A program made the position numbers and the translations under genes. This document shows, piece after piece, positions 30,477 to 40,675 of a DNA stretch of 64,000 nucleotides (the first letter of the stretch is position 1; the number at the start of each line of letters is the position of its first letter). Location: NCBI RefSeq assembly GCF_001029105.3, contig NZ_CP011807.3, forward strand, positions 4,464,001-4,528,000, in the 5' to 3' direction. This stretch comes from Pandoraea faecigallinarum (lineage in GTDB: Bacteria > Pseudomonadota > Gammaproteobacteria > Burkholderiales > Burkholderiaceae). The notes under the pieces were generated by a model, which saw nothing but the letters and a program-made list of their open reading frames with translations, made no database searches and was not told the origin of the DNA.

Positions 30477-30507
30477 TTTCGATTCTGCAACAGGCCTTCA
30501 ACCGACC

Positions 30508-31518
30508 TTATTTCGCGGCCATCAGCGCGACGGTGGTGTCGAGCATGCGGTTCGAGAAGCCCCACTCGTTGTCGTACCACGAGCTGACCTTCACCAGGCG
30601 ACCCGAGACCTTGGTCAGGGTGCCATCGAAGTTCGACGATGCCGGGTTGTGGTTGAAGTCGACCGACACCAGCGGCGCCGTGTTGTACGTCGCGATGGCC
30701 TTCAGCGAACCCTCAGCCGCTTCCTTCAGGATCGCGTTGACTTCGTCCACGGTCGTGTCGCGCTTGGCGATGAAGGACAGGTCGACGATCGACACGTTGA
30801 TCGTCGGGACGCGAATGGCGTAACCGTCGAGCTTGCCGTTGAGTTCCGGCAACACCAGGCCGACCGCCGAGGCAGCGCCCGTCTTCGTCGGAATCATGCT
30901 CATCGTGGCCGAACGGGCGCGACGCAGGTCTTCATGGTAGACGTCCGTCAGCACCTGATCGTTCGTGTAAGCGTGAACGGTCGTCATCAGGCCCGTTTCC
31001 AGACCGATCTTGTCGTGCAGGGGCTTGACCAGCGGTGCCAGGCAGTTCGTGGTGCACGAAGCATTCGAGATGACCGTGTCGGTCGACTTGAGCACGCCTT
31101 CGTTCACGCCGAACACGACGGTGGCATCCACATCCTTGCCGCCCGGCGCCGAGATGATGACCTTCTTCGCGCCGCCCTTCAGGTGGGCGCTGGCCTTTTC
31201 CTTCGTGGTGAAGAAGCCGGTGCACTCGAGCACGACGTCAACGCCCAACTCGCCCCACGGCAGTTCGGCCGGGTTGCGGTTGGCCAGCACGCGGATCTTG
31301 TCGCCGTTGACGACCATGTAGTCGCCGTCGACCGTCACGGTGCCCGGGAACTTGCCGTGCGCCGTGTCGTATTGCGTCAGGTGAGCGTTCGTCTGCGCGT
31401 TGCCGAGATCGTTGATGGCGACGATTTCGATGTCGTGCTTCTTACCGCCTTCGTAGTGGGCACGCAGCACGTTGCGGCCGATACGGCCGTAGCCGTTAAT
31501 AGCGACGCGAATGGTCAT
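30508..31518 (-). CDS. gap: Glyceraldehyde-3-phosphate dehydrogenase, type I
   Basis: This NAD-dependent glycolytic and gluconeogenic enzyme is 336 residues long. The NAD-binding fold starts [20 protein letters not shown], the active-site motif is [13 protein letters not shown] with the nucleophilic Cys, and the C-terminal part has [19 protein letters not shown] upstream of the ATG fixes the start. It lies 28 bases after tkt on the same strand, so the two are probably co-transcribed, linking glycolysis and the pentose phosphate pathway. Its natural terminator hairpin was split from its U-tract by the IS. Confidence 0.98.
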   Translation of the reverse strand: MTIRVAINGYGRIGRNVLRAHYEGGKKHDIEIVAINDLGNAQTNAHLTQYDTAHGKFPGTVTVDGDYMVVNGDKIRVLANRNPAELPWGELGVDVVLECTGFFTTKEKASAHLKGGAKKVIISAPGGKDVDATVVFGVNEGVLKSTDTVISNASCTTNCLAPLVKPLHDKIGLETGLMTTVHAYTNDQVLTDVYHEDLRRARSATMSMIPTKTGAASAVGLVLPELNGKLDGYAIRVPTINVSIVDLSFIAKRDTTVDEVNAILKEAAEGSLKAIATYNTAPLVSVDFNHNPASSNFDGTLTKVSGRLVKVSSWYDNEWGFSNRMLDTTVALMAAK

Positions 31519-31546
31519 GGGGGTATCTCCGTAGGGTCTAACGAAA

Positions 31547-33559
31547 TCAGCCAAGCACGGACTTGACCGTCGCGACCACATGGTCGACGGTGAAGCCGAA
31601 GTGTTTGAACAGCACGCCGGCCGGAGCCGACTCGCCAAAGGTGTCGATGCCGACCACGCCGCCTTCCAGGCCGACGTACTTATGCCAGAAGGCCGTCACA
31701 CCGGCTTCGACGGCCACACGCGGCACACCGCGCGGCAGCACGCTCTCACGGTACGCCTTGTCCTGGCGGTCGAACACGTTGGTCGACGGCATGGACACGA
31801 CACGCGCGGCGATCCCTTCGGCCGCCAGCGCTTCGGCGCCCTTCAGGGCCAGATCCATTTCCGAACCGGTCGCGATCAGCACGATCTGCGGGTTCGCCAC
31901 GTCGCGCAGTACATAGCCGCCACGGCGAATGTCCGCGATCTGCGCATCGCTGCGCGAGACGAACGGCAGGTTCTGACGGCTGAGCACGAGGCTCGACGGG
32001 CCATCGCGACGCTCCACCGCAGCCACCCAGGCAGCCGCCGTTTCCGTCGTATCGCACGGACGCCACACGTCCATTTGCGGAATCAGGCGCAGGCTCGAGA
32101 CATGTTCGATCGACTGGTGCGTCGGGCCATCTTCGCCCAGGCCGATCGAATCGTGCGTGAACACGAAAATCGAGCGGAGCTTCATGAGCGCCGCCATGCG
32201 CAGCGCATTGCGGCTGTAGTCGGAGAACGTCAGGAACGTGCCGCCGAACGGGATGTAACCGCCATGCAGCGCAATGCCGTTCATGATCGCGCTCATGCCG
32301 AACTCGCGCACACCGTAGTTGATGTGGTTGCCGAACTGTACGCCGTCGGCGTTGGCGCGCACGGCCTTGCTGGCCTTCCAGTTCGTGAGGTTCGAGCCCG
32401 TCAGGTCGGCCGAACCGCCCAGGAACTCCGGCAGCACGGCAGCCAGACCTTCGATGGCCAGTTGCGAGGCCTTGCGCGTCGCGACCGTTTCGGCCTTCTC
32501 GTTCGTCTTCGCGATGAGCGCAGCAGCGGCCGACTTGAAGTCGCCGGGCAGTTCGCCCTTCATGCGACGCTCGAATTCGGCGGCTTCTGCCGGGAATTGG
32601 CTGCGGTAGGCGGCGAAACGCTCGTTCCAGGCGGCTTCGGCTTGTTGGCCTGCGGCCTTGGCGTCCCAGGCGGCATAGACTTCGGCCGGCACTTCGAACG
32701 GCGGCAGGTTCCAGCCCAGCGCAGCGCGCGTGGCGGCGATTTCGTCGGCGCCCAGCGGGGCGCCGTGAACGTCGTGACCGCCTTGCTTGTTCGGTGCGCC
32801 CTTGCCGATCAGCGTCTTGCAGCAGATCAGCGTCGGCCGATCCGACGTCTTGGCTTGTGCGATGGCGGCATCGACGGCGTCGGCGTCGTGACCGTCGATA
32901 CCGCGGATCACGTTCCAGCCATACGCCTCGAAGCGCTTCGGCGTATCGTCGGCGAACCAGTACTCGACATCGCCGTCGATCGAGATGCCGTTATCGTCGT
33001 ACAGCGCGATGAGTTTGTTCAGACGCAGCGTACCGGCCAGCGAGCAGGCCTCGTGCGAGATGCCTTCCATCAGGCAACCGTCGCCGAGGAATGCATACGT
33101 ATAGTGGTCGACAATGTCGTTGCCCGGACGGTTGAACTCCTTCGCGAGCAGCGCTTCGGCGAGGGCGAAACCCACCGCATTCGTAATGCCCTGGCCCAGC
33201 GGCCCCGTCGTGGTCTCGACGCCCGGGGTGATGCCCACTTCGGGGTGACCCGGCGTCTTGCTGTGCAATTGACGGAAGTGCTTGAGTTCTTCGATCGGCA
33301 GGTCGTATCCCGTGAGGTGCAACAACGAGTAGATCAGCATCGAGCCGTGACCGTTCGACAGCACGAAGCGGTCGCGATCGGCCCAGTGCGGATTGACCGG
33401 GTTGTGCTTGAGATGGCGGCCCCACAGAGCGACCGCGATATCGGCCATGCCCATCGGCGCGCCAGGGTGACCGGAGTTTGCCTGTTGGACCGCGTCCATG
33501 GAGAGGACGCGAATGGCGGAAGCCATCAGCGCAGCCTTAGCAGGAGAGGAGTTCGTCAT
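31547..33559 (-). CDS. tkt: Transketolase
   Basis: Tkt moves two-carbon units between sugar phosphates in the pentose phosphate pathway using thiamine diphosphate. The 670-residue protein shows the N-terminal signature [20 protein letters not shown], the ThDP/metal motif [18 protein letters not shown], the pyrimidine-domain segment [18 protein letters not shown], and the C-terminal domain ending [13 protein letters not shown]. Length is typical. The gene is divergent from the spermidine-synthase-like gene and leads the tkt-gap unit. Confidence 0.98.
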   Translation of the reverse strand: MTNSSPAKAALMASAIRVLSMDAVQQANSGHPGAPMGMADIAVALWGRHLKHNPVNPHWADRDRFVLSNGHGSMLIYSLLHLTGYDLPIEELKHFRQLHSKTPGHPEVGITPGVETTTGPLGQGITNAVGFALAEALLAKEFNRPGNDIVDHYTYAFLGDGCLMEGISHEACSLAGTLRLNKLIALYDDNGISIDGDVEYWFADDTPKRFEAYGWNVIRGIDGHDADAVDAAIAQAKTSDRPTLICCKTLIGKGAPNKQGGHDVHGAPLGADEIAATRAALGWNLPPFEVPAEVYAAWDAKAAGQQAEAAWNERFAAYRSQFPAEAAEFERRMKGELPGDFKSAAAALIAKTNEKAETVATRKASQLAIEGLAAVLPEFLGGSADLTGSNLTNWKASKAVRANADGVQFGNHINYGVREFGMSAIMNGIALHGGYIPFGGTFLTFSDYSRNALRMAALMKLRSIFVFTHDSIGLGEDGPTHQSIEHVSSLRLIPQMDVWRPCDTTETAAAWVAAVERRDGPSSLVLSRQNLPFVSRSDAQIADIRRGGYVLRDVANPQIVLIATGSEMDLALKGAEALAAEGIAARVVSMPSTNVFDRQDKAYRESVLPRGVPRVAVEAGVTAFWHKYVGLEGGVVGIDTFGESAPAGVLFKHFGFTVDHVVATVKSVLG

Positions 33560-33756
33560 GGTGACCAGCCGGAAGAGCGGGCGTGCCCCGTTGCCGCGAG
33601 CTGCCGCGCGAAATTCAAATGCAGGAAAAGACCGGGATTTTACCAGAATCGACCATCGCCCGGGTCGATCGCGGCGAACTTCCTCAACCGGCGGGAACGT
33701 GGAATCATGTCAAAAAGTGACATGATCGACACAAATTAGAGGAAGTTGTCCGACCG

Positions 33757-34731
33757 ATGCCCACCAAACACGACACCCCGGAAGCCGATTCCGGCGACGG
33801 AAGCCCAGCCTCGCGCGCCGCTTGCGCGCCCGGCACCGCTCGCGCGACACTCGACGCCCCGCTGGGGCCGTGGGCCGGTTATCGGTTCGCGGCCCGCCCG
33901 GTTTTCGCCACGACGTCGGCCCACCAGCACATCGAAGTCGTGGACTTGCCGGCTTTCGGCGAGCGGGGATCGCCATATCAGGCATGCCGGGCATATCGGC
34001 TTGACGGCCGCTTCATGGCGTCGCTCGCCGACGCACACATTTGCCACGAGTGCATGGTGCACCCGTTGATTCTGGCCCACGGCACGGCGCGGCGCGTGCT
34101 GATCCTCGGCGGCGGCGATGGCGGCTCGGCGCGCGAAGCACTGCGCCATGGCAGCGTGAAGGAAGTCGTGATCGCCGAACTCGACGCGCAGGTTCCCGCC
34201 ACCGTCCTGCGATACCTGCCCTCGCTGCCCGACGGCGCATTCGACGACCCGCGCACGACGCTTGTCATCGGCGATGCCCGCGACCTCGTCGAAGCCGCCG
34301 TGGCGAGGGGCGAACGGTTCGACGCCGTCATCTTCGATCTGACGGAGGCCGACGGCGACGCGGCGTCGTTGCACGGCGCGCCGTTCTTCGCCAAGGTCCA
34401 CCAATTGCTCACGCCGCGCGGCGGCATCGCGCTGCAACTCGGTGCGCCGTGGTTCGAGGGAACGCGGGTGCGCCACATGCTCGATGCGCTGCGCTCGGTG
34501 TTCAAGCACGTTATGCCGATGACGGCTTACGTCCCCCTGTACGGCACCCAATGGGCGCTCGCCATTGCCAGCGATGCGCTCGACGCACGCGATCTCGCGG
34601 CACTTGCCTCCGCGCCATTGCCCGCGGCGCTGCGTGGCATGCGGCATTACGCGCCCTTGCGTCATGCGGCGCTTTTCGACATCCCGCCGGAATTACGCGA
34701 CATCCTCGGCGAAAACGCGCCTACCCCATAG
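33757..34731 (+). CDS. Spermidine-synthase-like protein with altered active-site motif
   Basis: The 324-residue product has the methyltransferase-like fold of polyamine aminopropyltransferases. RVLILGGGDGGSAREALRHG is the nucleotide-binding motif and VVIAELDAQV the acidic strand end. Where SpeE has a DSTDPxG catalytic loop, this protein reads VIFDLTEADGDAASLHG, so one catalytic acidic residue may be kept but the loop differs. About 40 N-terminal residues are Ala/Pro-rich. Polyamine synthesis is therefore uncertain; another methylthioadenosine- or SAM-derived donor is possible. It is divergent from tkt, and no speD-like gene is nearby. Confidence 0.75.
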   Translation: MPTKHDTPEADSGDGSPASRAACAPGTARATLDAPLGPWAGYRFAARPVFATTSAHQHIEVVDLPAFGERGSPYQACRAYRLDGRFMASLADAHICHECMVHPLILAHGTARRVLILGGGDGGSAREALRHGSVKEVVIAELDAQVPATVLRYLPSLPDGAFDDPRTTLVIGDARDLVEAAVARGERFDAVIFDLTEADGDAASLHGAPFFAKVHQLLTPRGGIALQLGAPWFEGTRVRHMLDALRSVFKHVMPMTAYVPLYGTQWALAIASDALDARDLAALASAPLPAALRGMRHYAPLRHAALFDIPPELRDILGENAPTP

Positions 34732-34887
34732 TATCTGGCGCCGGCACCGGCGCCCGTCCGGCATCGTCTCCATGGGCTCGCGTTCTGGATGAAGCGCTCG
34801 CGCGTTCCTTGTATATTGGGAACTTGTCACGACGCGCCGGCGTACCCCCTCGATGCACTTCGCCGGCGAACCCAACGGAGCACCATC

Positions 34888-35310
34888 ATGTCCGATCCCC
34901 GTCCCTCCCATGTGCCATGGCTGACGCCCTACCTGACCGTGCGCGACGCCAAAGCTTCGGCGGCGTTCTATGAACAGGCGTTCGGCTTTACCGTTCACGA
35001 CATGGTGGACGACGATGGCGCCGTCATGCACGTCGAAATGTTTTACCAGGGACAATTGATTCTGATGTTCGCCCCCGAGGGTGCCTTCGCGACGACGGCG
35101 CGCACGCCGCGCACGTCCGGGGTCGAAGCGCCGCAGAGCTTTTACGTCTATACGGAAGATGTCGACGCGCTGTACGCGCGGGCGACGGCGGCGGGTGCCA
35201 AGGGCCTGATGCCGCCCAGCGACCAGTTCTGGGGCGATCGCTTTTGCCAGTTGGAAGACCCCGACGGCTACCGCTGGGGCTTTGCCCGGCCTGTCACTCC
35301 GCGCAGTTAG
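34888..35310 (+). CDS. VOC (glyoxalase/bleomycin-resistance-like) family protein
   Basis: This 140-residue protein of the vicinal oxygen chelate fold begins WLTPYLTVRDAKASAAFYEQ and ends WGDRFCQLEDPDGYRWGFA, the two beta-alpha-beta-beta-beta modules. Acidic and His residues in these segments could bind a metal. The substrate is unknown; the family includes lyases, dioxygenases and drug-binding proteins, and the sequence is closest in style to PhnB-like members. GGAG lies 7 bases before the chosen ATG. Confidence 0.87.
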   Translation: MSDPRPSHVPWLTPYLTVRDAKASAAFYEQAFGFTVHDMVDDDGAVMHVEMFYQGQLILMFAPEGAFATTARTPRTSGVEAPQSFYVYTEDVDALYARATAAGAKGLMPPSDQFWGDRFCQLEDPDGYRWGFARPVTPRS

Positions 35311-35403
35311 GCGCCTGCGGACGTGAGCTGCGCGTGCGTTGGGGTATGCTTCGTCCCGAACGCCCGAACGTCATATCCGGCAACCCTTCTTCCCCTCGCC
35401 CGA

Positions 35404-36177
35404 ATGCCTCGCTTTTTCATCGATGCGCCGCTGCATGCCGGCGCCCTGCTCGACCTTCCCCAAACCGTCGTCCGTCACGTTCAGGTGCTGCGCCTCAAAG
35501 CCGGAGATTCACTTACATTGTTCAACGGCATGGGCGGGGAATATCCGGCAGTGCTCACGACCTTGGAAAAGCGCCACGCCACGGCCCAGCTCGGCGAACA
35601 CAATCCGCGCGAAGCCGAACCGCCGTATCGCATTACGCTGGCGCAAGGCATCGCCGGCGGCGACAAGATGGACTGGCTGATCGAGAAAGCCATCGAGCTC
35701 GGCGTGACGCAAATCCAGCCGCTGGCTACCGAACGCTCCGTCATCCGGCTCGACGGTGAACGCGCCGCGAAACGTGTCGCCCATTGGCAGGCGCTCGTGC
35801 AGGCCGCCTGCGAGCAGTGCGGACGAAACCGGGTGCCGCGCGTAATGCCCATCCAGCCGATCACACGTTGGTTGAACGATCGGGATGCAGGGCAGGATGA
35901 GGCCGGGAATGCGGATGGGGATGTCATAAAGAGTGGCGTATGGCGTGTGCTATTGTCACCTCGAGCGGACAGCGGGTTCGATTCACTGCCGCAGGAAGCG
36001 CCGTCTCATGCCGGCGTGCTGCTCTTCGGCCCGGAAGGCGGGCTGGCACCTCAGGAGGAAGCGCTCGCGCGGGACGCCGGATTCACGGCAATCCGTCTCG
36101 GCGAACGCATTCTTCGGACCGAAACGGCGGGCATTGCAGTTCTCGCTGCGTTGGCCGCTCGCTGGGGCGGTTGGTAA
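35404..36177 (+). CDS. rsmE: 16S rRNA (uracil-1498-N3)-methyltransferase
   Basis: RsmE methylates U1498 of 16S rRNA. The 257-residue SPOUT-class protein starts MPRFFIDAPLHAGALLDLP with the N-terminal PUA-like domain. It has GGDKMDWLIEKAIELGVTQI, and the C-terminal knot motifs VLLFGPEGGLAPQEE and RLGERILRTETAGIAVLAAL. About 20 residues around position 165-185 (DRDAGQDEAGNADGD region) look like an added loop. The start was set by homology; upstream sequence in frame is unrelated. Confidence 0.95.
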   Translation: MPRFFIDAPLHAGALLDLPQTVVRHVQVLRLKAGDSLTLFNGMGGEYPAVLTTLEKRHATAQLGEHNPREAEPPYRITLAQGIAGGDKMDWLIEKAIELGVTQIQPLATERSVIRLDGERAAKRVAHWQALVQAACEQCGRNRVPRVMPIQPITRWLNDRDAGQDEAGNADGDVIKSGVWRVLLSPRADSGFDSLPQEAPSHAGVLLFGPEGGLAPQEEALARDAGFTAIRLGERILRTETAGIAVLAALAARWGGW

Positions 36178-36226
36178 GCAACGATGATTCAGAAAATGGC
36201 ATCACAAGCCTAAAGGAGTAATCGTC

Positions 36227-36874
36227 ATGGGTATCCTCGACAACATTCTCGGCGGTGGGTCCGGAAATCAAACCGGTGGCGGCTTCAACACAAAGACATT
36301 GCTGTTGATGGGCTTGCTCGCGATGATTGCGAGCCGCTCGGGCAACGCACAGGGGCAGGACGGCGAAGGCGGTGGCTTGCTCGGATCGCTCGGCGGCGCG
36401 CTCGGCGGCATGCTGGGCGGCGGTGGGGTGGCGGGGAGTGCCGGCGGTGCCGGTGCGCTGGGTGGCCTTGGCGGACTGTTGGGCGGTTTGCTGGGCGGCG
36501 CGCAATCGTCAGCGGCCGGCGCGGGCGCCCCGGCGACATCTCCCGGCGATCTGATCGGTTCGCTGGGCGGCCTCGGCGGCCTGACGCAAATCCTCAGCCA
36601 AGGCGGGCTTGGCGACGCCGTCAACTCGTGGGTCGGCACCGGCGCGAACCAGCCTGTCACGCCCGATCAGGTCGCCCAGGCGCTCGGCCCGGGCGGTCAA
36701 TTACAGCAACTGGCCGGCACAGCAGGCATCTCGGAGAGCGAAGCCGCTCAGGAGTTGTCGGCACTGCTGCCGCAGGTCGTCAACCACCTCACGCCGAACG
36801 GCGCGGTGTCGCCGGATCAACTTGATCTGGCATCGCTCGCGCAACAGTTCCTCGGCGGCGGACGCGCTGGCTGA
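36227..36874 (+). CDS. YidB-like (DUF937-type) Gly-rich protein
   Basis: The 215-residue protein begins MGILDNILGGGSGNQTGGGF, has a short hydrophobic stretch (TLLLMGLLAMIAS) and a long Gly/Ala/Leu repeat zone (about residues 48-115). The conserved C-terminal YidB segment follows: DAVNSWVGTGANQPVTPDQV and SESEAAQELSALLPQVVNHL. The function of the family is not established. AAAGGAG precedes the ATG at a good distance. It stands alone after rsmE and ends in a strong terminator. Confidence 0.88.
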   Translation: MGILDNILGGGSGNQTGGGFNTKTLLLMGLLAMIASRSGNAQGQDGEGGGLLGSLGGALGGMLGGGGVAGSAGGAGALGGLGGLLGGLLGGAQSSAAGAGAPATSPGDLIGSLGGLGGLTQILSQGGLGDAVNSWVGTGANQPVTPDQVAQALGPGGQLQQLAGTAGISESEAAQELSALLPQVVNHLTPNGAVSPDQLDLASLAQQFLGGGRAG

Positions 36875-36918
36875 CCGGCGGCTGATCGCGCGCCCCTTCA
36901 TCGCAATCGTCGTTATGA

Positions 36919-36945
36919 AAAAAGGTCCGCTATGCGGACCTTTTT
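36919..36945 (+). terminator. Intrinsic terminator after the YidB-like gene
   Basis: A perfect 12-base stem (AAAAAGGTCCGC / GCGGACCTTTTT) with loop TAT; the 3' arm ends in a T-run. The matching A-run makes it usable from both strands, so it may also serve the convergent barstar gene, whose stop is 170 bases away. Confidence 0.92.
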
Positions 36946-37115
36946 CTTGAGAACGGCCGGGCGAAACCGCAGCCGCGCGTAGCGAAGGGCGACGTTAGAA
37001 CCGTTGCGAGCCACGTTGGCGCCCATTGCGGCGCGTTCGTCACCCGCATAGAGCCGTCGCAGCGGATACTTGATCGCTCAAAACCCGCCCTCGCCGACGA
37101 ACTTTGATATGCAAA

Positions 37116-37664
37116 TCAGGCGAACGAGTAGAAAACGCGGAAGCTCACGCGCCGTTCGCTCCAGAACTCGGCGGCATCACGGAAGACTTCAAGCAGCGTT
37201 TCCCGCCCGTCCTTGTCGAACTTCGTGGCGATTGGAAGCCCCTCGAGCACGACAACGAACCCGGGTTGCGGACCGCAGTGGCTCACGAGATCGGTCAGAC
37301 AATCGTGCAGGGCGTCGTAGTTTTTCCCGAAATGCTTCGGGAACAGGAACGATGTGGCGATCGTTTCCAGCACTTCGGCCTTGCTCTGCGCTTGCGAACA
37401 ATTGGCGTACAGGAAGTGTTGCCCGAGTCGCTCGGCCTCCGCCGCCAGTTCCGGAACCCGGAATGCACGGATCGACTGCACGATATTGGGCCTGACGGCC
37501 TGGAAAAGACTCATATCTCCCTCTTCCGATAGGCTACGGCGATGGCCGGCCCGCGCGACAGCATGCAGGCCCAGCACCTGCTTGAACAAGTTGCCCTCGC
37601 CCGCACCGAATGGATCTGCCATAAGATCTTTCCCGCGTTCTTGTGCGAAAACCGGCTCACTCAT
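37116..37664 (-). CDS. Barstar-like ribonuclease inhibitor
   Basis: The C-terminal half matches barstar, the cytoplasmic inhibitor of barnase-type RNases. PKHFGKNYDALHDCLTDL aligns with the barstar helix that plugs the RNase active site; the two key Asp (barstar D35 and D39) are kept and W38 is His. The rest of the fold follows (FVVVLEGLPIATKF, ETLLEVFRDAAEFW, VSFRVFYSF). The reading has 182 residues, about 90 more than classical barstar at the N-terminus. Later starts at 37622 (MADPFG) or 37514 (MSLFQAV, with AGAGGGAG-like sequence just before it) are possible. It begins 7 bases after the stop of a secreted RNase gene, so the two form a toxin-inhibitor style pair. Confidence 0.9.
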   Translation of the reverse strand: MSEPVFAQERGKDLMADPFGAGEGNLFKQVLGLHAVARAGHRRSLSEEGDMSLFQAVRPNIVQSIRAFRVPELAAEAERLGQHFLYANCSQAQSKAEVLETIATSFLFPKHFGKNYDALHDCLTDLVSHCGPQPGFVVVLEGLPIATKFDKDGRETLLEVFRDAAEFWSERRVSFRVFYSFA

Positions 37665-37671
37665 ACTGCTG

Positions 37672-38073
37672 TCATTCCCTTATGCGTTTAAAGCTGTTGT
37701 AGTGGTCTTGGGTGTAGTAACACGGATCGATAGCTCGTTGGTTTCCCCCGCAGACGATGCGCTTGGCGCCTCTATTGCGGGCACCGGGAGTCGGCACCGT
37801 ATATTCATGGTAATAGCCGCGCGGCATTTTGGGCAGACGCTTCTCGTAGTTTCCGAACGTAATGCCGTCCTTGGCATAGGGAAACGGCCCGCCCTGGGCA
37901 ATCAGCGACAGCGTGCGCTGCGCTTCGCGAGGCAACTCGGCAACGGATACCGTCGCCATTTGATCCGTGACGTATGGCGCGGTTTCACGCGCTAACGCAT
38001 TGGCCCCCAGAAAGACGCTGCTCGCCGCAGTCAGTGCCACGATGCTCCGGTGAAGCCAACGTGCCATTGTCAT
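37672..38073 (-). CDS. Secreted guanyl-specific ribonuclease (RNase Sa/barnase type)
   Basis: The 133-residue product has a signal peptide (RWLHRSIVALTAASSVFLGA then NALA) and a mature domain strongly resembling Streptomyces RNase Sa. GPFPYAKDGITFGNYEKRLP, RGYYHEYTVPTPGARNRG and YYTQDHYNSFKRIRE are the matching segments. The catalytic set is present: Glu in HEYTV, Arg in AKRIV, His in QDHY. Two Cys (KRIVCGG and DPCYY) could pair in the periplasm or outside. It would cleave RNA after G. The inhibitor gene follows 7 bases downstream. The start is either of two ATGs six bases apart. Confidence 0.93.
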   Translation of the reverse strand: MTMARWLHRSIVALTAASSVFLGANALARETAPYVTDQMATVSVAELPREAQRTLSLIAQGGPFPYAKDGITFGNYEKRLPKMPRGYYHEYTVPTPGARNRGAKRIVCGGNQRAIDPCYYTQDHYNSFKRIRE

Positions 38074-38371
38074 AGCTAGCTATCGCCCGGCGGGATTTTG
38101 CGCTGCGGGCCTGTGTTCTGGTGGGTGGAGCCGTAAGGTTATCGCTATTGGTCACGAGAATCAATGTCGGCTTACATTTTGCAACTAAACCGCTCAACAA
38201 ATTCATGAAAAAACAAGCTTTTTCATGATAGTGAGCACACACACGAATATATACGATACACACAACGCGTCGCCGGAATAACAAACGCCGCCCCGGTTGA
38301 GTGCGGCGTTTTGTTCGTTTTATCGGCTAACGTACGCGAATTGGCAGCCAATCGCCTTTCGCGCCGCCGAC
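38074..38371. other. Non-coding stretch between the RNase gene and maeB
   Basis: About 300 bases without a convincing gene. The part from 38150 to 38280 is clearly more AT-rich than its surroundings and is a plausible promoter region for the RNase-barstar pair (minus strand). A hairpin for maeB lies at its right end. Confidence 0.6.
38283..38311 (-). terminator. Hairpin downstream of maeB
   Basis: A 9-base stem (AAACGCCGC / GCGGCGTTT) with an 11-base loop lies 61 bases after the maeB stop. On the minus strand it is followed by GTTATT, a modest U-tract; on the plus strand by TGTTCGTTTT. Confidence 0.65.
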
Positions 38372-40675
38372 TCAGCGTGCCTGTTGCTGCGCCGCCGCAT
38401 CGGCCACTACCAGCGCGGCCATGTTGATGATACGGCGCACCGTGGCGGATTCGGTCAGGATGTGCACGGGCTTGGCAGCGCCCAGCAGGATCGGTCCGAT
38501 CGCCACGTTGTTGCCCGCAGCCGTCTTGAGGAGGTTATAGGCGATGTTCGCAGCATCGATGTTCGGCATGACCAGGAGATTGGCCGCACCGGTCAGCGTC
38601 GAGTCCGGCATGATGCGCGCGCGCAATTCCGGATCGAGCGCACAATCGCCGTGCATTTCGCCATCCACTTCGAGTTCTGGCGCGCGTTCTTGCAGAATGG
38701 CCAGCGTTTCACGCATCTTGCGTGCACAATTCGCATCGCTCGTACCGAAGTTCGAGTGCGACAGCAGGGCCACCTTCGGCTGAATACCGAAGCGACGTAT
38801 TTCTTCAGCGGCCATCAGCGTGATTTCAGCGAGTTGTTCGGCCGTCGGATCCTGATTGATATGGGTGTCGACCAGGAAAATCTGTCGATTCGGCAAAATC
38901 AGCGCGTTCATTGCGCCGTAGACGTTTCCGCCTTCGCGCTTGCCGATCACACGGTCGATGAAGTGCAGGTGACGGCCGGGCGTCGACACCGTACCGCAGA
39001 TCATGCCGTCCGCTTCGCCCTTGTTCACGAGCATGGCAGCAATGAGCGTCGTGCGGCGACGCATTTCTACGCGCGCATACGAAGCCGTCACCCCCTTGCG
39101 GTTCGTCAGCCGATGGTACGTCTCCCAGTAATCGCGATAGCGCTCGTCGTGCTCCGGGTTGACGACAGTGAAGTCCACGCCCGGCGTCAGGCGCAGGCCG
39201 TACTGCTGGATCCGATGTTCGATCACCGCCGGACGGCCCACGAGAATCGGCGTGGCCACACGCTCATCCACCAGCACCTGCACCGCACGCAGCACGCGCT
39301 CTTCTTCACCTTCGGCAAACGCAATGCGCTTCTTGCCGGCCGGCACGCTGCGCGCGACCGAGAACAGCGGCTTCATCAGTCCGCCGCTGTGATAGACGAA
39401 TTGCTGGAGCGACTGCGAATAGGCGTCGAGATCGGCGAGCGGACGCGTTGCCACGCCAGCCGCCATCGCCGCTTCTGCCACGGCCGTTGCCACCTTGACG
39501 AGCAGACGCGGATCGAAAGGCTTCGGAATCAGATACTCCGGGCCGAACGACAGATTCTTGATGCCGTAGGCCGATGCCACGATATCGCTCTGTTCCTGAC
39601 GCGCGAGTTCGGCGAGCGCGTTTACGGCGGCGATTTCCATCGAACGTGTAATCGTCGTGGCGCCCACGTCAATCGCGCCGCGGAAAATGAACGGGAAGCA
39701 CAGCACGTTGTTGACCTGGTTCGGATAGTCCGTGCGGCCCGTCGCCATCACGCAGTCCGGACGCACTTCCTTCGCCAGTTCCGGCGTGATTTCCGGGTTC
39801 GGATTGGCCAGCGCGAAGATGAGCGGCTTGTCCGCCATCGTCTTGACCATCTCCGGCTTGAGCACGCCGGCAGCCGACAGCCCGAGGAACACGTCGGCGC
39901 CGCCGATCACATCGGCCAGTCCGCGCGCATCCGTCTTTTGCGAGAAGCGAATCTTCTCCGGATCCATCAGTTCGGTACGGCCTTCGTACACTACGCCCGC
40001 GAGGTCTGTCACCCAGATATTCTCGACGGGCAACCCCATGTCGACGAGCAGATCGAGACACGCGAGGGCCGCTGCCCCCGCACCGGACGTGACCACCTTC
40101 ACCGAGGCCAGATCCTTGCCCACCACCTTCAAGCCATTGATAAGCGCCGCCGCTACCACGATGGCCGTGCCGTGTTGATCGTCGTGAAAGACCGGAATCT
40201 TCATGCGTTCGCGCAATTTGCGCTCCACGATGAAGCACTCCGGCGCCTTGATGTCTTCAAGGTTGATCGCCCCGAACGTCGGTTCGAGCGCGGCAATGAT
40301 GTCGACCAGTTTCTCTGGGTCCTTCTCCGCGATTTCGATATCGAACACGTCGATATTGGCGAACTTCTTGAACAGCACCCCCTTGCCTTCCATCACCGGC
40401 TTCGAGGCCAGCGGACCAATGTCGCCCAGGCCCAGCACGGCGGTGCCGTTGGTAATCACACCCACCAGATTGCCCCGGGCCGTATAGCGCGACGCGTTGA
40501 GCGGATCGACGACGATTTCCTCGCACGCGGCGGCAACGCCCGGCGAATACGCCAGCGCCAGATCGCGCTGGTTCAGCAACTGCTTGGTCGGCGCGATGGC
40601 GATTTTGCCGGGGCTGGGAAATTCGTGATACTCGAGCGCAGCTTCGCGCAGTTTCGGATCGATCGGCGTGGGCAT
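38372..40675 (-). CDS. maeB: NADP-dependent malic enzyme with phosphotransacetylase-like domain
   Basis: MaeB decarboxylates malate to pyruvate with NADP. The 767-residue protein has the malic enzyme part (residues 1 to about 430) with [32 protein letters not shown] and the NADP fold [17 protein letters not shown]. The C-terminal phosphate acetyl/butyryltransferase-type domain ([39 protein letters not shown]) usually has a regulatory rather than catalytic role in MaeB. The ATG beginning [11 protein letters not shown] is chosen; a TTG 11 codons upstream is less likely. It is divergent from thiL. Confidence 0.96.
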   Translation of the reverse strand: MPTPIDPKLREAALEYHEFPSPGKIAIAPTKQLLNQRDLALAYSPGVAAACEEIVVDPLNASRYTARGNLVGVITNGTAVLGLGDIGPLASKPVMEGKGVLFKKFANIDVFDIEIAEKDPEKLVDIIAALEPTFGAINLEDIKAPECFIVERKLRERMKIPVFHDDQHGTAIVVAAALINGLKVVGKDLASVKVVTSGAGAAALACLDLLVDMGLPVENIWVTDLAGVVYEGRTELMDPEKIRFSQKTDARGLADVIGGADVFLGLSAAGVLKPEMVKTMADKPLIFALANPNPEITPELAKEVRPDCVMATGRTDYPNQVNNVLCFPFIFRGAIDVGATTITRSMEIAAVNALAELARQEQSDIVASAYGIKNLSFGPEYLIPKPFDPRLLVKVATAVAEAAMAAGVATRPLADLDAYSQSLQQFVYHSGGLMKPLFSVARSVPAGKKRIAFAEGEEERVLRAVQVLVDERVATPILVGRPAVIEHRIQQYGLRLTPGVDFTVVNPEHDERYRDYWETYHRLTNRKGVTASYARVEMRRRTTLIAAMLVNKGEADGMICGTVSTPGRHLHFIDRVIGKREGGNVYGAMNALILPNRQIFLVDTHINQDPTAEQLAEITLMAAEEIRRFGIQPKVALLSHSNFGTSDANCARKMRETLAILQERAPELEVDGEMHGDCALDPELRARIMPDSTLTGAANLLVMPNIDAANIAYNLLKTAAGNNVAIGPILLGAAKPVHILTESATVRRIINMAALVVADAAAQQQAR

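Noticed and set aside
30397..30501. Upstream extension of the transposase frame to a start at 30501
   Set aside because: The extra codons lie in the host terminator and the IS end, outside the element's gene; the family N-terminus starts at MLKIPTPTQHE.
31580..33739. A 719-codon open frame opposite tkt, and an 841-codon one opposite maeB (38297-40822)
   Set aside because: Both are complements of highly conserved enzymes; no independent support such as a ribosome-binding site or family motif was found.
37116..38073. Reading the RNase/barstar pair as a type VI or contact-dependent effector module
   Set aside because: The RNase has a plain Sec signal and no delivery domain, and no secretion-system gene is nearby; only a toxin-inhibitor style pair is supported.
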